Assembly (NCBI GenBank): GCA_958405585.1
Contig: CATYEP010000130.1
Coordinates: 1-5,559, forward strand
Direction of reading: 5' to 3'
DNA from: an uncultured Eubacteriales bacterium
GTDB lineage: Bacteria > Bacillota > Clostridia > Christensenellales > Borkfalkiaceae
Length of the DNA stretch: 5,559 nt
Both the position numbers and the translations under genes were made by a program. The first letter of the stretch is position 1. Every line of letters starts with the position of its first letter. The notes beneath the pieces are model-generated. The model did not search any database. It saw only the letters and a list, made by a program, of their open reading frames with translations, and was not told the DNA's origin. Positions 1 to 5,343 of this stretch are shown one piece after another.

Positions 1-2
1 CC

Positions 3-296
3 AAAGTGTTGGATTTAGATGAACTTTATATGTATGGGACAACCGTTATGCGTAGTACGAATGAGATGTTAAGCAATATTCGCTTTTCTGATTTGAAACG
101 AAAAATGACGGATACGGAGAAAGCACGTTTGATACAGTTGAACGTTGTTAGTGCAGACGAAAAAGCCTATTGGCTTATTGATTATTGGTGTGGAAAAGAT
201 ATAAAGGGGCTTATTCAGATGCCTTTTACGCGTCATTGGATAATGCATATTGAAGCAAGTTTACGAATAAGAAATAAGCTACTGCGTATTGATTGA
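3..296 (+). CDS. C-terminal fragment of an unrecognised protein, possibly DinB-like (5' end cut by window edge)
   Basis: The reading frame is open from the left edge, with no stop before position 3, and ends at a TGA at 294-296. It encodes about 98 residues, so this is probably the tail of a longer protein. A GTG at position 6 could be read as a start, but no ribosome binding site can be seen because the window begins there. The visible part is soluble and mainly helical in character, with a WLIDYWCGKDIKGL stretch followed by MPFTRHWIMHIEASLRIRNK. The paired histidines (R-H-x3-H) in a final helix resemble the last helix of DinB/YfiT-like four-helix proteins, but this is pattern memory and not a demonstrated match. 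The DNA is clearly more AT-rich than the genes further right. It converges on the lipoprotein gene, and both share the terminator at 335-372. I am confident that it is coding and unsure of the function. Confidence 0.6.
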   Translation, partial: KVLDLDELYMYGTTVMRSTNEMLSNIRFSDLKRKMTDTEKARLIQLNVVSADEKAYWLIDYWCGKDIKGLIQMPFTRHWIMHIEASLRIRNKLLRID

Positions 297-334
297 AATA
301 GTAGTAGCCAAATTTCAATTTATTGAGTAAAAAT

Positions 335-372
335 AAAAAGAGCGAAGATGTTCAAAAATCTTCGCTCTTTTT
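335..372. terminator. Bidirectional intrinsic terminator between converging genes
   Basis: A perfect 15-bp stem pairs 335-349 with 358-372 around an 8-nt loop (350-357). The ends of the stem are A5 and T5, so RNA from either strand gives a hairpin with a terminal U run. On the minus strand the U run continues into ATTTTT. It lies 38 bases after the plus-strand stop codon and 65 bases past the minus-strand stop codon, so it fits as a shared terminator for both genes. Confidence 0.9.
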
Positions 373-437
373 GATCTTTATAGGAATTGCACTTTCTGCC
401 CCGTCTTTTTGTATTTTTCTCGACTTTTCTGCCGTTT

Positions 438-2378
438 TTATTCTTCTTCCGTCTTTGTCAGAAGCAGATCCGTCACCAGAGAATCCGCTATCGATTCAGC
501 ATCGTCTTCCGTGCGCGCGCCTAAAAGCTCATAGTAATAGCTCTGCACGTTATACGCCGTTTCACCGTCTTTCAGGTTGTTGAAGTTGAATCCGTGCGCC
601 GCGCCGCAGTTTGCAAACGCTTCCATAACGTCCAGTTCTTCCTGCTGGTACTCGTCCTTATGATCCTCTTCATAAACCGTCAGCGTCGAACCCGTATAGT
701 AATAATATTTCGCCGCATTCGAAGCGTTCGAGAATTTTTCCGAAATGTCCGTGAACGCATCCTGCACTTCCTGGTATTGATCGTTGAGTTCCGCCAATAC
801 ATTGTTGTTTGCAGGATCCTTCATCACATATACATAATTGTCTGCATACGATTCCGCATTCGAGAAGAACAGATATCCGTTCAGCGTCTCCGGTACAAAC
901 CAGCTCGAATTGTAATCGACCTTCAGGTACTGCGTCGCAACAAAGTCGTCATTGTCCGCCGCCGCGCCTTCAAACAATCTGTAATCGTCTTTCGTTCCGT
1001 CATAACGGATCCGCCACAAAGCATTCCCGTTCGTGCCGCTCTTGGAGAAATACAGATAACCGTCTTTCAGATACTGCAACGTAGCCCCTTCCTGCCCGCG
1101 GGAAAGCACTACATCCTCCGCTATATACTGCGCTCCGCTCCCCACCTTGATACGGTGGATCACGTTGTTCGAATCCAAATAAATGTAATACTGCGAATCG
1201 TTTTCAAAATAGTACAGCGCCGTTTCCGTTGCCGCATCCGTCGTCGCCGCGATCGGAAGCAATGCCGTCCCTTCCGGATTTGCAAGATCCGGATTGGATG
1301 TCACGCTGTTCCAGCCTTCCTTCACATCCGCATCCGCCAATGCATATATAAAAGGTGAACGGCTCTGATCCAGACTCGTGATCTTCAGATACACGCGGCC
1401 TTCCGTCACCTTCACGACCTCGTACGTATATCCCAGCGCACTCTTGATCGAAAGCCCCGCTTCGAAATCATGGTTGAACGGCGTCACGTCGTATTCCTTA
1501 CTGCTCCCGATACCGTCCAGTACCAGCGTTCCGAGATTTACATACTCCATCTCGTACCCTTCATCCCCTTCCTTCTTGGAAGAATCGGTATAACCGTCCG
1601 AAAGATCGATCTCGTACGGGCTTTCCGTCGCCGAAGCGCTCACCTTGTAAAGCTGATTGTAACTCTCGTTCGATGTGCTCGGATAGGTGTTCCGCTTCGC
1701 CACTGCCATCGTATAGTAAACCGTTCCGCTCTCCACATCCGTGTCAAATGCGTAATCCGTATATCCCGATACAAGCACCGTGTTCACGCCCGTCTCCGTG
1801 TTCACCGAATGGATCTCACTGTTCGCCGTGTCCGCATAGAGAAGGTATACCGTCCCGTTTTCCTGTACATAACGGTACGGCGTACTGTTGTCCGAAAGCT
1901 GAACATAATAATCCTTCTTCGTCTCCGATCCGTCCAGCTTCGTACGCTTGAAATCAAGATACGAACTCTCGATCTGCCCTTCCATGTTCTTGGTCGTGTT
2001 CGGCGTCGCATAATATACATAATCGCCGTAAATAAACACGCCCGACGTGTAATCCTGCGTGATCATCAGCTGAGGTACGACAATCTGCGTATTGCTGTAG
2101 TCGCCGTTCGCAAGATCTGTCTCGGATATCCGCATCAGCGATCCCTTCACAACATCCCCGAACGTATTGTCTGCGGAATAATCTTCCGCGCCGTTAATAA
2201 AATAATACCAGCTGTCCTTTTTCACGACAAAACCGCCGTTCGATTCCGCCGCATTGTCTGAAGGTACATACCCATCCAGCGGTTTTCTGCTCAAAGTTTT
2301 GCCGCATCCTGCCAACGTCCCCGCCGAAAGTGCGAGCGCCAGCAACAGCATTAAAAATTTTTTGCCTTTTTTCAGCAT
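438..2378 (-). CDS. Large secreted lipoprotein with YYF/YLYF repeats (DUF5050-like beta-propeller, tentative)
   Basis: This 646-residue protein starts with a lipoprotein signal: basic MLKKGKK, a Leu/Ala-rich hydrophobic core, and a lipobox L22-A23-G24-C25. Cys25 should be lipidated, which would anchor the protein outside the membrane. I chose the ATG at 2378 over the in-frame ATG at 2453. It has AAGGAG 10 nt upstream, and the longer start would put 25 polar and basic residues in front of the signal. The mature part has recurring aromatic beta-strand motifs such as SWYYFINGA (~56-64), YGDYVYYATP (~117-126), DGYLYFSKSG (~438) followed by LWRIRYDGT (~450), and NGYLFFSNAE (~505). This pattern is typical of DUF5050-like propellers of Firmicutes. 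The last ~115 residues are acidic and helical and end in TEEE. No catalytic motif is visible. A binding or sensing role at the cell surface is inference. It is monocistronic, with its own promoter and terminator. Confidence 0.9.
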   Translation of the reverse strand: MLKKGKKFLMLLLALALSAGTLAGCGKTLSRKPLDGYVPSDNAAESNGGFVVKKDSWYYFINGAEDYSADNTFGDVVKGSLMRISETDLANGDYSNTQIVVPQLMITQDYTSGVFIYGDYVYYATPNTTKNMEGQIESSYLDFKRTKLDGSETKKDYYVQLSDNSTPYRYVQENGTVYLLYADTANSEIHSVNTETGVNTVLVSGYTDYAFDTDVESGTVYYTMAVAKRNTYPSTSNESYNQLYKVSASATESPYEIDLSDGYTDSSKKEGDEGYEMEYVNLGTLVLDGIGSSKEYDVTPFNHDFEAGLSIKSALGYTYEVVKVTEGRVYLKITSLDQSRSPFIYALADADVKEGWNSVTSNPDLANPEGTALLPIAATTDAATETALYYFENDSQYYIYLDSNNVIHRIKVGSGAQYIAEDVVLSRGQEGATLQYLKDGYLYFSKSGTNGNALWRIRYDGTKDDYRLFEGAAADNDDFVATQYLKVDYNSSWFVPETLNGYLFFSNAESYADNYVYVMKDPANNNVLAELNDQYQEVQDAFTDISEKFSNASNAAKYYYYTGSTLTVYEEDHKDEYQQEELDVMEAFANCGAAHGFNFNNLKDGETAYNVQSYYYELLGARTEDDAESIADSLVTDLLLTKTEEE

Positions 2379-2388
2379 AAAAGCAAGA

Positions 2389-2394
2389 CTCCTT
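2389..2394 (-). promoter_or_regulatory. Ribosome binding site that fixes the lipoprotein start
   Basis: Read on the minus strand this is AAGGAG, with 10 nt to the ATG at 2378. It favours the shorter protein, whose signal peptide begins at residue 1, over the upstream in-frame ATG at 2453. Confidence 0.85.
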
Positions 2395-2418
2395 GTAGTC
2401 TGAATGTTGAGCGATTTA

Positions 2419-2435
2419 CACCGCCGTCCGCGGTG
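2419..2435 (-). other. Small GC hairpin in the lipoprotein mRNA leader
   Basis: CACCGC and GCGGTG form a perfect 6-bp stem with a 5-nt loop, inside the roughly 90-nt untranslated leader between the predicted promoter and the lipoprotein start. No U run follows, so it is not a terminator. It does not match a riboswitch that I recognise. It may only stabilise the leader. Confidence 0.4.
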
Positions 2436-2475
2436 CGATCCCCTTTTCGGCATATCTTCGCCGATATACCTTTCT

Positions 2476-2504
2476 ATTATATATCAAAATGCTCGTTTAC
2501 GCAA
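2476..2504 (-). promoter_or_regulatory. Predicted sigma-A promoter of the lipoprotein gene
   Basis: On the minus strand a perfect TATAAT (2481-2476) sits 17 bp downstream of TTGCGT (2504-2499), a partial match to TTGACA. Transcription would start near 2469, giving a leader of about 90 nt. The -35 box lies inside the left arm of the inverted repeat at 2495-2504, so a protein bound there would be placed to control this promoter. Confidence 0.65.
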
Positions 2505-2543
2505 TTAAAAAGCATAAAAATTTCATGAAAATTTTGCGTAAAC
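2495..2543. repeat. Perfect 10-bp inverted repeat in a divergent intergenic region (operator candidate)
   Basis: GTTTACGCAA at 2495-2504 is the exact reverse complement of TTGCGTAAAC at 2534-2543, with 29 bp between them. A separate 10-bp palindrome, TTTCATGAAA, lies at 2521-2530. The left arm overlaps the -35 box of the lipoprotein promoter. The right arm carries the same TTGCGT facing the small gene at 2575, although I find no good -10 box at the expected distance on that side. The arrangement suits a two-site operator or DNA loop. A chance inverted repeat in AT-rich DNA cannot be excluded. Confidence 0.5.
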
Positions 2544-2574
2544 CGCGACAAAATAAGCTGTTTTGGAGATTCTT

Positions 2575-2826
2575 ATGGATAAATTCGGTCTGTTTAACCT
2601 GCTTTCCGCACTCGTTTCACCCTCCGCCAACGACGAACACAATGACCCCGCCCCTTCCGCCGATACTCAAAATCAATCCGCAGACCGCGGCACAGCTTCC
2701 GACTCCCCCGCCGCCGCCCCCGCACACGGATTTTTTTCTCCCGACGAACGCCTCGCCCGCGCCGCCGGCTTGCTCGAACGCCACGATTCCATTTCCCGCC
2801 GAATCGACAAAAAAAACGGGAAATGA
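2575..2826 (+). CDS. Small hypothetical protein, 83 residues
   Basis: I start this at the ATG at 2575 because GGAG lies 6 nt upstream. An in-frame TTG at 2563 would overlap that site. The protein has three visible parts. A short hydrophobic N-terminal segment, FGLFNLLSAL, spans residues 4-13. A low-complexity Ser/Ala/Pro/Asp-rich linker runs from about 18 to 53. A charged C-terminal helix contains SPDERLARAAGLLERHDSISRRIDKK. The N-terminal segment is too short to be a secure transmembrane helix and there is no lipobox. I do not recognise a family. The good ribosome binding site and ordered ends support a real gene, whereas the disordered middle gives little coding evidence. It is divergent from the lipoprotein gene and stands alone. 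An amphipathic membrane-touching or adaptor peptide is possible but is only inference. Confidence 0.6.
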   Translation: MDKFGLFNLLSALVSPSANDEHNDPAPSADTQNQSADRGTASDSPAAAPAHGFFSPDERLARAAGLLERHDSISRRIDKKNGK

Positions 2827-3068
2827 TCCGCGCTTTTCACCGTTTTCGCCTTTTTCTGCCTAAAACGGCTTTCCCCTTCGCCCGGTCGGACAAGCCGCGC
2901 GCCTTTTTCTTTGCACGCGGTTGAATAAGCCGCGCGTTTGGACTTACCGCGGGAACGTCTTCTTTCTCCGCATGATCAAACTTGCACCTGAAAGTCCTCT
3001 TTCTTCGCATGCGGCAAAATCCGTCGCGGTCTTTTTTGACGGTGCGGCCATATACATCCGAACGGAAT
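2827..3068. other. Intergenic stretch with no supported gene; weak repeats and hairpins
   Basis: No reading frame here has a convincing start site and protein-like composition. The frames that exist are very Arg/Lys-rich and run through hairpins. Weak structures are present. CCGTTTT (2840-2846) can pair with AAAACGG (2862-2868). CGGCTT (2866-2871) can pair with AAGCCG (2892-2897) ahead of a T5 run at 2904-2908, which might end the small gene's transcript. AAGCCGCGCG occurs at 2892-2901 and again at 2927-2936. TCTTTCTCCGCATG at 2961-2974 recurs with one change at 2998-3011. Confidence 0.5.
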
Positions 3069-3104
3069 TTTCGCGGCGGCGCAATTTTTGGCGCCGCCGC
3101 GAAA
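3069..3104. repeat. Very stable 14-bp GC-rich hairpin
   Basis: The arm at 3069-3082 (TTTCGCGGCGGCGC) pairs perfectly with 3091-3104 around an 8-nt A/T-rich loop. No U run follows on either strand, so it is not a classical terminator by itself. It lies directly past the rplM-rpsI terminator on the minus strand. It could act as a second barrier to readthrough or protect an RNA 3' end. Confidence 0.75.
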
Positions 3105-3105
3105 G

Positions 3106-3138
3106 CAAAAAATCCGCCGCGCATACAGCGCGGCGGAT
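3106..3138 (-). terminator. Intrinsic terminator of the rplM-rpsI operon
   Basis: On the minus strand ATCCGCCGCGC (3138-3128) pairs with GCGCGGCGGAT (3122-3112) over 11 perfect base pairs with a 5-nt loop. A T run (TTTTTTGC, 3112-3105 including the last stem base) follows at once. It lies about 37 bases past the rpsI stop codon, which is the expected place. Confidence 0.93.
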
Positions 3139-3174
3139 CTGATCCGAAAATATGAACGCAAAGCGTCCCCGAGA

Positions 3175-3588
3175 TTATCTCTTGGAGAACTGCGGTGCGC
3201 GACGAGCTTTCTTCAAGCCGTACTTCTTTCTTTCCTTTGCTCTCGGGTCACGGGTCAGGAACCCTTCCTTCTTGAGCGCGGGACGAAGTTCGGGCTGCGC
3301 CTGGATGAGCGCGCGCGAAATGCCGTGACGGATCGCACCCGCCTGTCCCGTATAACCGCCGCCGCAAACGTTTACGATGATGTCATACGCGCCTTCCGTC
3401 TGCGTGAGCACGACGGGCTGTTTTACGATATACTGAAGCGTTCCCTGCGGGAAATAATCATCCAGGGCGCGATCGTTGATCACGATGCTGCCGCTGCCGC
3501 CGGGAATAAGGCGGACACGGGCGATCGCCTTCTTTCTTCTGCCCGTTCCCCAGAACTGCAATTTCTTTTTCAATGTCGGTTTAGCCAT
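3175..3588 (-). CDS. rpsI: 30S ribosomal protein S9 (uS9)
   Basis: This encodes small-subunit protein uS9, which binds 16S rRNA in the 30S head and whose C-terminal tail reaches the P-site tRNA. The 137 residues carry the family landmarks in order: [17 protein letters not shown] near the N-terminus, [10 protein letters not shown], the Gly-rich [20 protein letters not shown] in the middle, [14 protein letters not shown], and the universal basic ending [13 protein letters not shown] chose the ATG at 3588, which has GAGG 7 nt upstream. The in-frame GTG at 3594 sits directly against that site and is too close. It follows rplM with only 12 bases between stop and start, so the two are co-transcribed and probably translationally coupled. 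A terminator follows immediately. The identification is essentially certain. Confidence 0.98.
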   Translation of the reverse strand: MAKPTLKKKLQFWGTGRRKKAIARVRLIPGGSGSIVINDRALDDYFPQGTLQYIVKQPVVLTQTEGAYDIIVNVCGGGYTGQAGAIRHGISRALIQAQPELRPALKKEGFLTRDPRAKERKKYGLKKARRAPQFSKR

Positions 3589-3595
3589 TCTCACA

Positions 3596-3599
3596 CCTC
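3596..3599 (-). promoter_or_regulatory. Ribosome binding site of rpsI, in the short rplM-rpsI gap
   Basis: Minus-strand GAGG lies 7 nt before the ATG at 3588 and within the 12-nt space after the rplM stop codon. It supports ATG as the start rather than the GTG two codons upstream. Its closeness to the upstream stop suggests coupled translation. Confidence 0.8.
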
Positions 3600-3600
3600 A

Positions 3601-4032
3601 CTAAAATAACTTAAGTTCTTCGGGCTTCTGCGCCTCGTGGTTGTGTTCGCCGTTCTTGTAAACGCGCAGCTTCTTGATCATCTTTCTGCCGAGAGAATTC
3701 TTCGGGAGCATTCCGCGTACAGCTTCATAAACCGCAACGTCGCTCTTCTGTTCGAGCATTTTGCGGTAAGAAATCTCTTTCAGTCCCCCGATATAGCCGG
3801 TGTGGTATCTGTAAAATTTGTCGTCCAGCTTTTTGCCCGTGAGAAGCACTTTATCGCTGTTGATGACAATTACAAAGTCGCCCGTATCGACGTTGGGAGT
3901 AAACGTGGGTTTGTTTTTTCCGCGAAGAACGGCCGCGACCTTCGAAGCAAGTCTTCCGAGCGGTACGCCCGCAGCATCGACAACATACCATTTTCTCTCT
4001 ACTGTTTGGGCGTTTGCCATGTAGGTCTTCAT
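3601..4032 (-). CDS. rplM: 50S ribosomal protein L13 (uL13)
   Basis: This encodes large-subunit protein uL13, an early assembly protein that binds 23S rRNA. The 143 residues match the usual bacterial length. The diagnostic segments are all present: [20 protein letters not shown] at the N-terminus, [70 protein letters not shown] and [17 protein letters not shown] at the C-terminus. The ATG at 4032 has AAGGAG 9 nt upstream. It is the first gene of the rplM-rpsI operon, with a near-perfect sigma-A promoter about 80 bases upstream and a leader of roughly 70 nt that can form a hairpin. That leader may allow feedback control by L13, as known for leaders of this operon in Firmicutes. The identification is essentially certain. 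Confidence 0.98.
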   Translation of the reverse strand: MKTYMANAQTVERKWYVVDAAGVPLGRLASKVAAVLRGKNKPTFTPNVDTGDFVIVINSDKVLLTGKKLDDKFYRYHTGYIGGLKEISYRKMLEQKSDVAVYEAVRGMLPKNSLGRKMIKKLRVYKNGEHNHEAQKPEELKLF

Positions 4033-4067
4033 GATGTTGTTCTCCTTGTCTTGTTTTTATAGTGAAT

Positions 4068-4093
4068 GGAACGGCGTACCATAGACGCCTTCC
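4068..4093 (-). ncRNA. Hairpin in the rplM mRNA leader, candidate L13 autoregulatory leader
   Basis: On the minus strand GGAAGGCGT (4093-4085) pairs with ACGCCgTTCC (4077-4068), a 9-bp stem with one bulged G and a 7-nt loop. It sits within the roughly 70-nt leader between the predicted start of transcription and the rplM ribosome binding site at 4047-4042. Firmicutes rplM operons are known to carry an L13-binding leader (an Rfam family). The position and the bulged stem fit, but I cannot test the family model here. Confidence 0.5.
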
Positions 4094-4109
4094 GTTGTTT
4101 ACTCAATAA

Positions 4110-4138
4110 ATTTTATCTTATATCCAAAATACTGTCAA
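4110..4138 (-). promoter_or_regulatory. Sigma-A promoter of the rplM-rpsI operon
   Basis: On the minus strand a perfect TTGACA (4138-4133) is followed after exactly 17 bp by TAAAAT (4115-4110). This is close to full consensus and fits a highly expressed ribosomal operon. The predicted start of transcription is near 4103. Confidence 0.9.
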
Positions 4139-4161
4139 GCGGTTTTGATCGCGCTTTTGCG

Positions 4162-4181
4162 ACTTTTTTTTAAAAAAAAGT
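4162..4181. repeat. 20-bp perfect A/T palindrome between divergent promoters
   Basis: AC, eight T, eight A, GT form a perfect 20-bp palindrome midway between the rplM promoter and the promoter of the plus-strand flavoprotein gene. Such A/T tracts are rigid or bent and can act as promoter UP-type elements. The RNA could also fold, but no transcript is expected to cross here. Confidence 0.7.
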
Positions 4182-4219
4182 TTTTTTCCGCAGAAAAAAC
4201 AGAAAAAAACGATCGGGTC

Positions 4220-4250
4220 TTGACAAACGCGCGTTTCGGGTGTATATAAT
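4220..4250 (+). promoter_or_regulatory. Sigma-A promoter of the flavin-reductase-like gene, with a palindrome in the spacer
   Basis: A perfect TTGACA at 4220-4225 is followed by TATAAT at 4245-4250 with a long 19-bp spacer, or by the overlapping TATATA at 4243-4248 with the ideal 17-bp spacer. The spacer holds the perfect 12-bp palindrome AAACGCGCGTTT (4225-4236). A repressor bound there would block RNA polymerase directly, so this is a candidate operator. Confidence 0.85.
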
Positions 4251-4259
4251 AGAAAAAAA

Positions 4260-4280
4260 GCGTATTTTTTCGGAATACGC
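4260..4280 (+). other. Hairpin at the 5' end of the flavoprotein mRNA
   Basis: GCGTATT (4260-4266) pairs with AATACGC (4274-4280), a 7-bp stem with a 7-nt loop. It would start within a few nucleotides of the predicted transcription start and end 5 nt before the GGGAG ribosome binding site at 4285-4289. This is typical of a 5' stabilising stem. It does not mask the ribosome binding site. Confidence 0.55.
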
Positions 4281-4296
4281 AAAAGGGAGTATCTTG

Positions 4297-5211
4297 ATGG
4301 AAAATTTTAAAGACCTGCGGATCGTGGATAATTTTTACCAGACTTCCGCCTTTTTCCCGATGCCGACCGTACTTGTCGGCACGGTTTCCGAAAACGGAAT
4401 GACCAATCTCGGCTCTTATTCCCTGTGCTTCCCGTACTACATAGCAGGGAAAGAACGCTACGCCATGCTGCTCGAATGCCGCAATTCCTCCAATACGGCA
4501 CAAAACATTCTGCGCAACAAGACGGTATCGCTGAATTTCATTCCCGACGACAGGAAATTTTTCCGCGAAGCGGTGCGCCTCGGCTTTCCCGGCGATACCA
4601 CCGAAGAAAAAATGAAAAACTGCCTCTTCCACCTGCAAAAAAGCGAACTCGCGGGCGTACGGCCGCAGATCGTTTCGGAAGCGTTCCAGGTGTTCGAGTG
4701 TACCTGGGACGATTCCCTCGAAGACGCTTACCTCGATAAGGCGGGAAACCTCGAGGGCTACGATCCGCCTTACCGCAATTTCAACGGCATTACCAGCAAG
4801 TTCGGCGCGCATTTCATTTTAAAGATCGATAAGATCTATATGAAAGAAAAATATTACAACGCCATTTTAAACGGCGTAAAAGCGGGAAGTTTCCCCAGCG
4901 TACCCGTCGATTACGGCTACCGCGACAGCACCAATTTCTGGTATACGAAATTCCGCCGCCCCATCCCCGAAAAGATCCAGGCGAAAGAAGGCAACATCGA
5001 TTCCGTCATTTACGCCGCAGAACGCACCGACCCCGACGTCAAATTCACCCGCGAAGCGTGCGCAAAACTCACCAAAATCCCGCGCGTGTTCTTGAAAGCT
5101 GCGCTCGCGCAGATGGTCGCCATCGCCAAAGAAGAAGGCATCACCGTCATCGACGAAGCCGCTTTGCAGATCATCAACGACAAGCGCCGCACCGATAAAA
5201 AGAAAAAATAA
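4297..5211 (+). CDS. Flavin-reductase-like FMN-binding protein with a C-terminal PCP_red-like domain
   Basis: This 304-residue soluble protein starts at the ATG at 4297, which has GGGAG 7 nt upstream. Residues ~10-215 look like the split-barrel flavin reductase/FMN-binding fold: PMPTVLVGTVSENGMTNLGS (21-40), then YAMLLECRNSSNTAQNILRNKTVSLNFIPDD (~55-85), where the Ser/Asn-rich loop and the following strand are typical of flavin-binding members. Family members reduce free flavin or use bound FMN with NAD(P)H. The substrate here is unknown. Residues ~252-297 (EACAKLTKIPRVFLKAALAQ, then AKEEGITVIDEAAL) follow the pattern of the small PCP_red domain named after light-independent protochlorophyllide reductase: E-A-x3-L-x-KIP, a helix, then A-x-E-x-G-I-T. 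The tail is Lys-rich. No neighbour suggests pigment synthesis. It is monocistronic, divergent from rplM. The N-terminal family call is fairly firm and the C-terminal one tentative. Confidence 0.85.
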   Translation: MENFKDLRIVDNFYQTSAFFPMPTVLVGTVSENGMTNLGSYSLCFPYYIAGKERYAMLLECRNSSNTAQNILRNKTVSLNFIPDDRKFFREAVRLGFPGDTTEEKMKNCLFHLQKSELAGVRPQIVSEAFQVFECTWDDSLEDAYLDKAGNLEGYDPPYRNFNGITSKFGAHFILKIDKIYMKEKYYNAILNGVKAGSFPSVPVDYGYRDSTNFWYTKFRRPIPEKIQAKEGNIDSVIYAAERTDPDVKFTREACAKLTKIPRVFLKAALAQMVAIAKEEGITVIDEAALQIINDKRRTDKKKK

Positions 5212-5219
5212 CGCCACTG

Positions 5220-5252
5220 CCGCGCCGCATTCTTTGCAGCGCGGAATTTTTT
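5220..5252 (+). terminator. Intrinsic terminator of the flavoprotein gene
   Basis: CCGCGC (5220-5225) pairs with GCGCGG (5239-5244), and the stem continues inward after one mismatch with GCA/TGC (5227-5229 with 5235-5237). The loop is 5 nt and a run of six T follows at 5247-5252. It begins 8 bases after the stop codon. Confidence 0.88.
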
Positions 5253-5254
5253 CA

Positions 5255-5319
5255 AAAAACTTTTTCAGAACAAGCAGGACAAAAAAACATACCGCTTGTT
5301 AAAACTCAGGATTCATGTA
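5255..5319 (+). repeat. Copy 1 of a ~65-bp diverged tandem repeat, non-coding
   Basis: This copy aligns over its whole length with 5344-5410 at an offset of 90-91 bases. Shared blocks include AAAACTTTTT-CAGA, ACAAAAAAACATACC (ACAGAAAAAACGTACC in copy 2) and the invariant TTGTTAAAACTC (5296-5307). Inside it AACAAGC (5269-5275) pairs with GCTTGTT (5294-5300) across an 18-nt A-rich loop. No reading frame of note crosses it. The strand is inferred from a G-U pair in copy 2. Confidence 0.7.
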
Positions 5320-5343
5320 AATCAGACAAGATTTATTTCAACG

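Noticed and set aside
594..2261. Long plus-strand reading frames opposite the lipoprotein gene
   Set aside because: Their products are dominated by Arg, Ile and Val in an antisense-like pattern, no good ribosome binding site was seen, and the opposite strand encodes a well-formed lipoprotein.
2379..2453. N-terminal extension of the lipoprotein to the ATG at 2453
   Set aside because: It would place 25 polar and basic residues before the signal peptide, and the ATG at 2378 has a clear AAGGAG.
2534..2574. Promoter for the small gene using TTGCGT at 2534
   Set aside because: No acceptable -10 box is found 16-18 bp downstream, so the small gene's promoter remains unidentified.
2837..3124. Minus-strand 95-residue frame downstream of rpsI
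   Set aside because: It runs through both GC-rich hairpins and part of the operon terminator, is extremely Arg/Lys-rich, and has no recognisable domain.
3088..3609. Plus-strand 173-residue frame opposite rpsI
   Set aside because: It is the antisense shadow of a certain ribosomal protein gene.
4240..4296. Upstream start of the flavoprotein at 4240
   Set aside because: It lies inside the -10 region, before the predicted transcription start, whereas the ATG at 4297 has GGGAG at the right distance.
4135..4812. Minus-strand 225-residue frame opposite the flavoprotein gene
   Set aside because: It runs through the intergenic promoter and A/T palindrome, and its content is an antisense shadow of the flavin-reductase-like gene.
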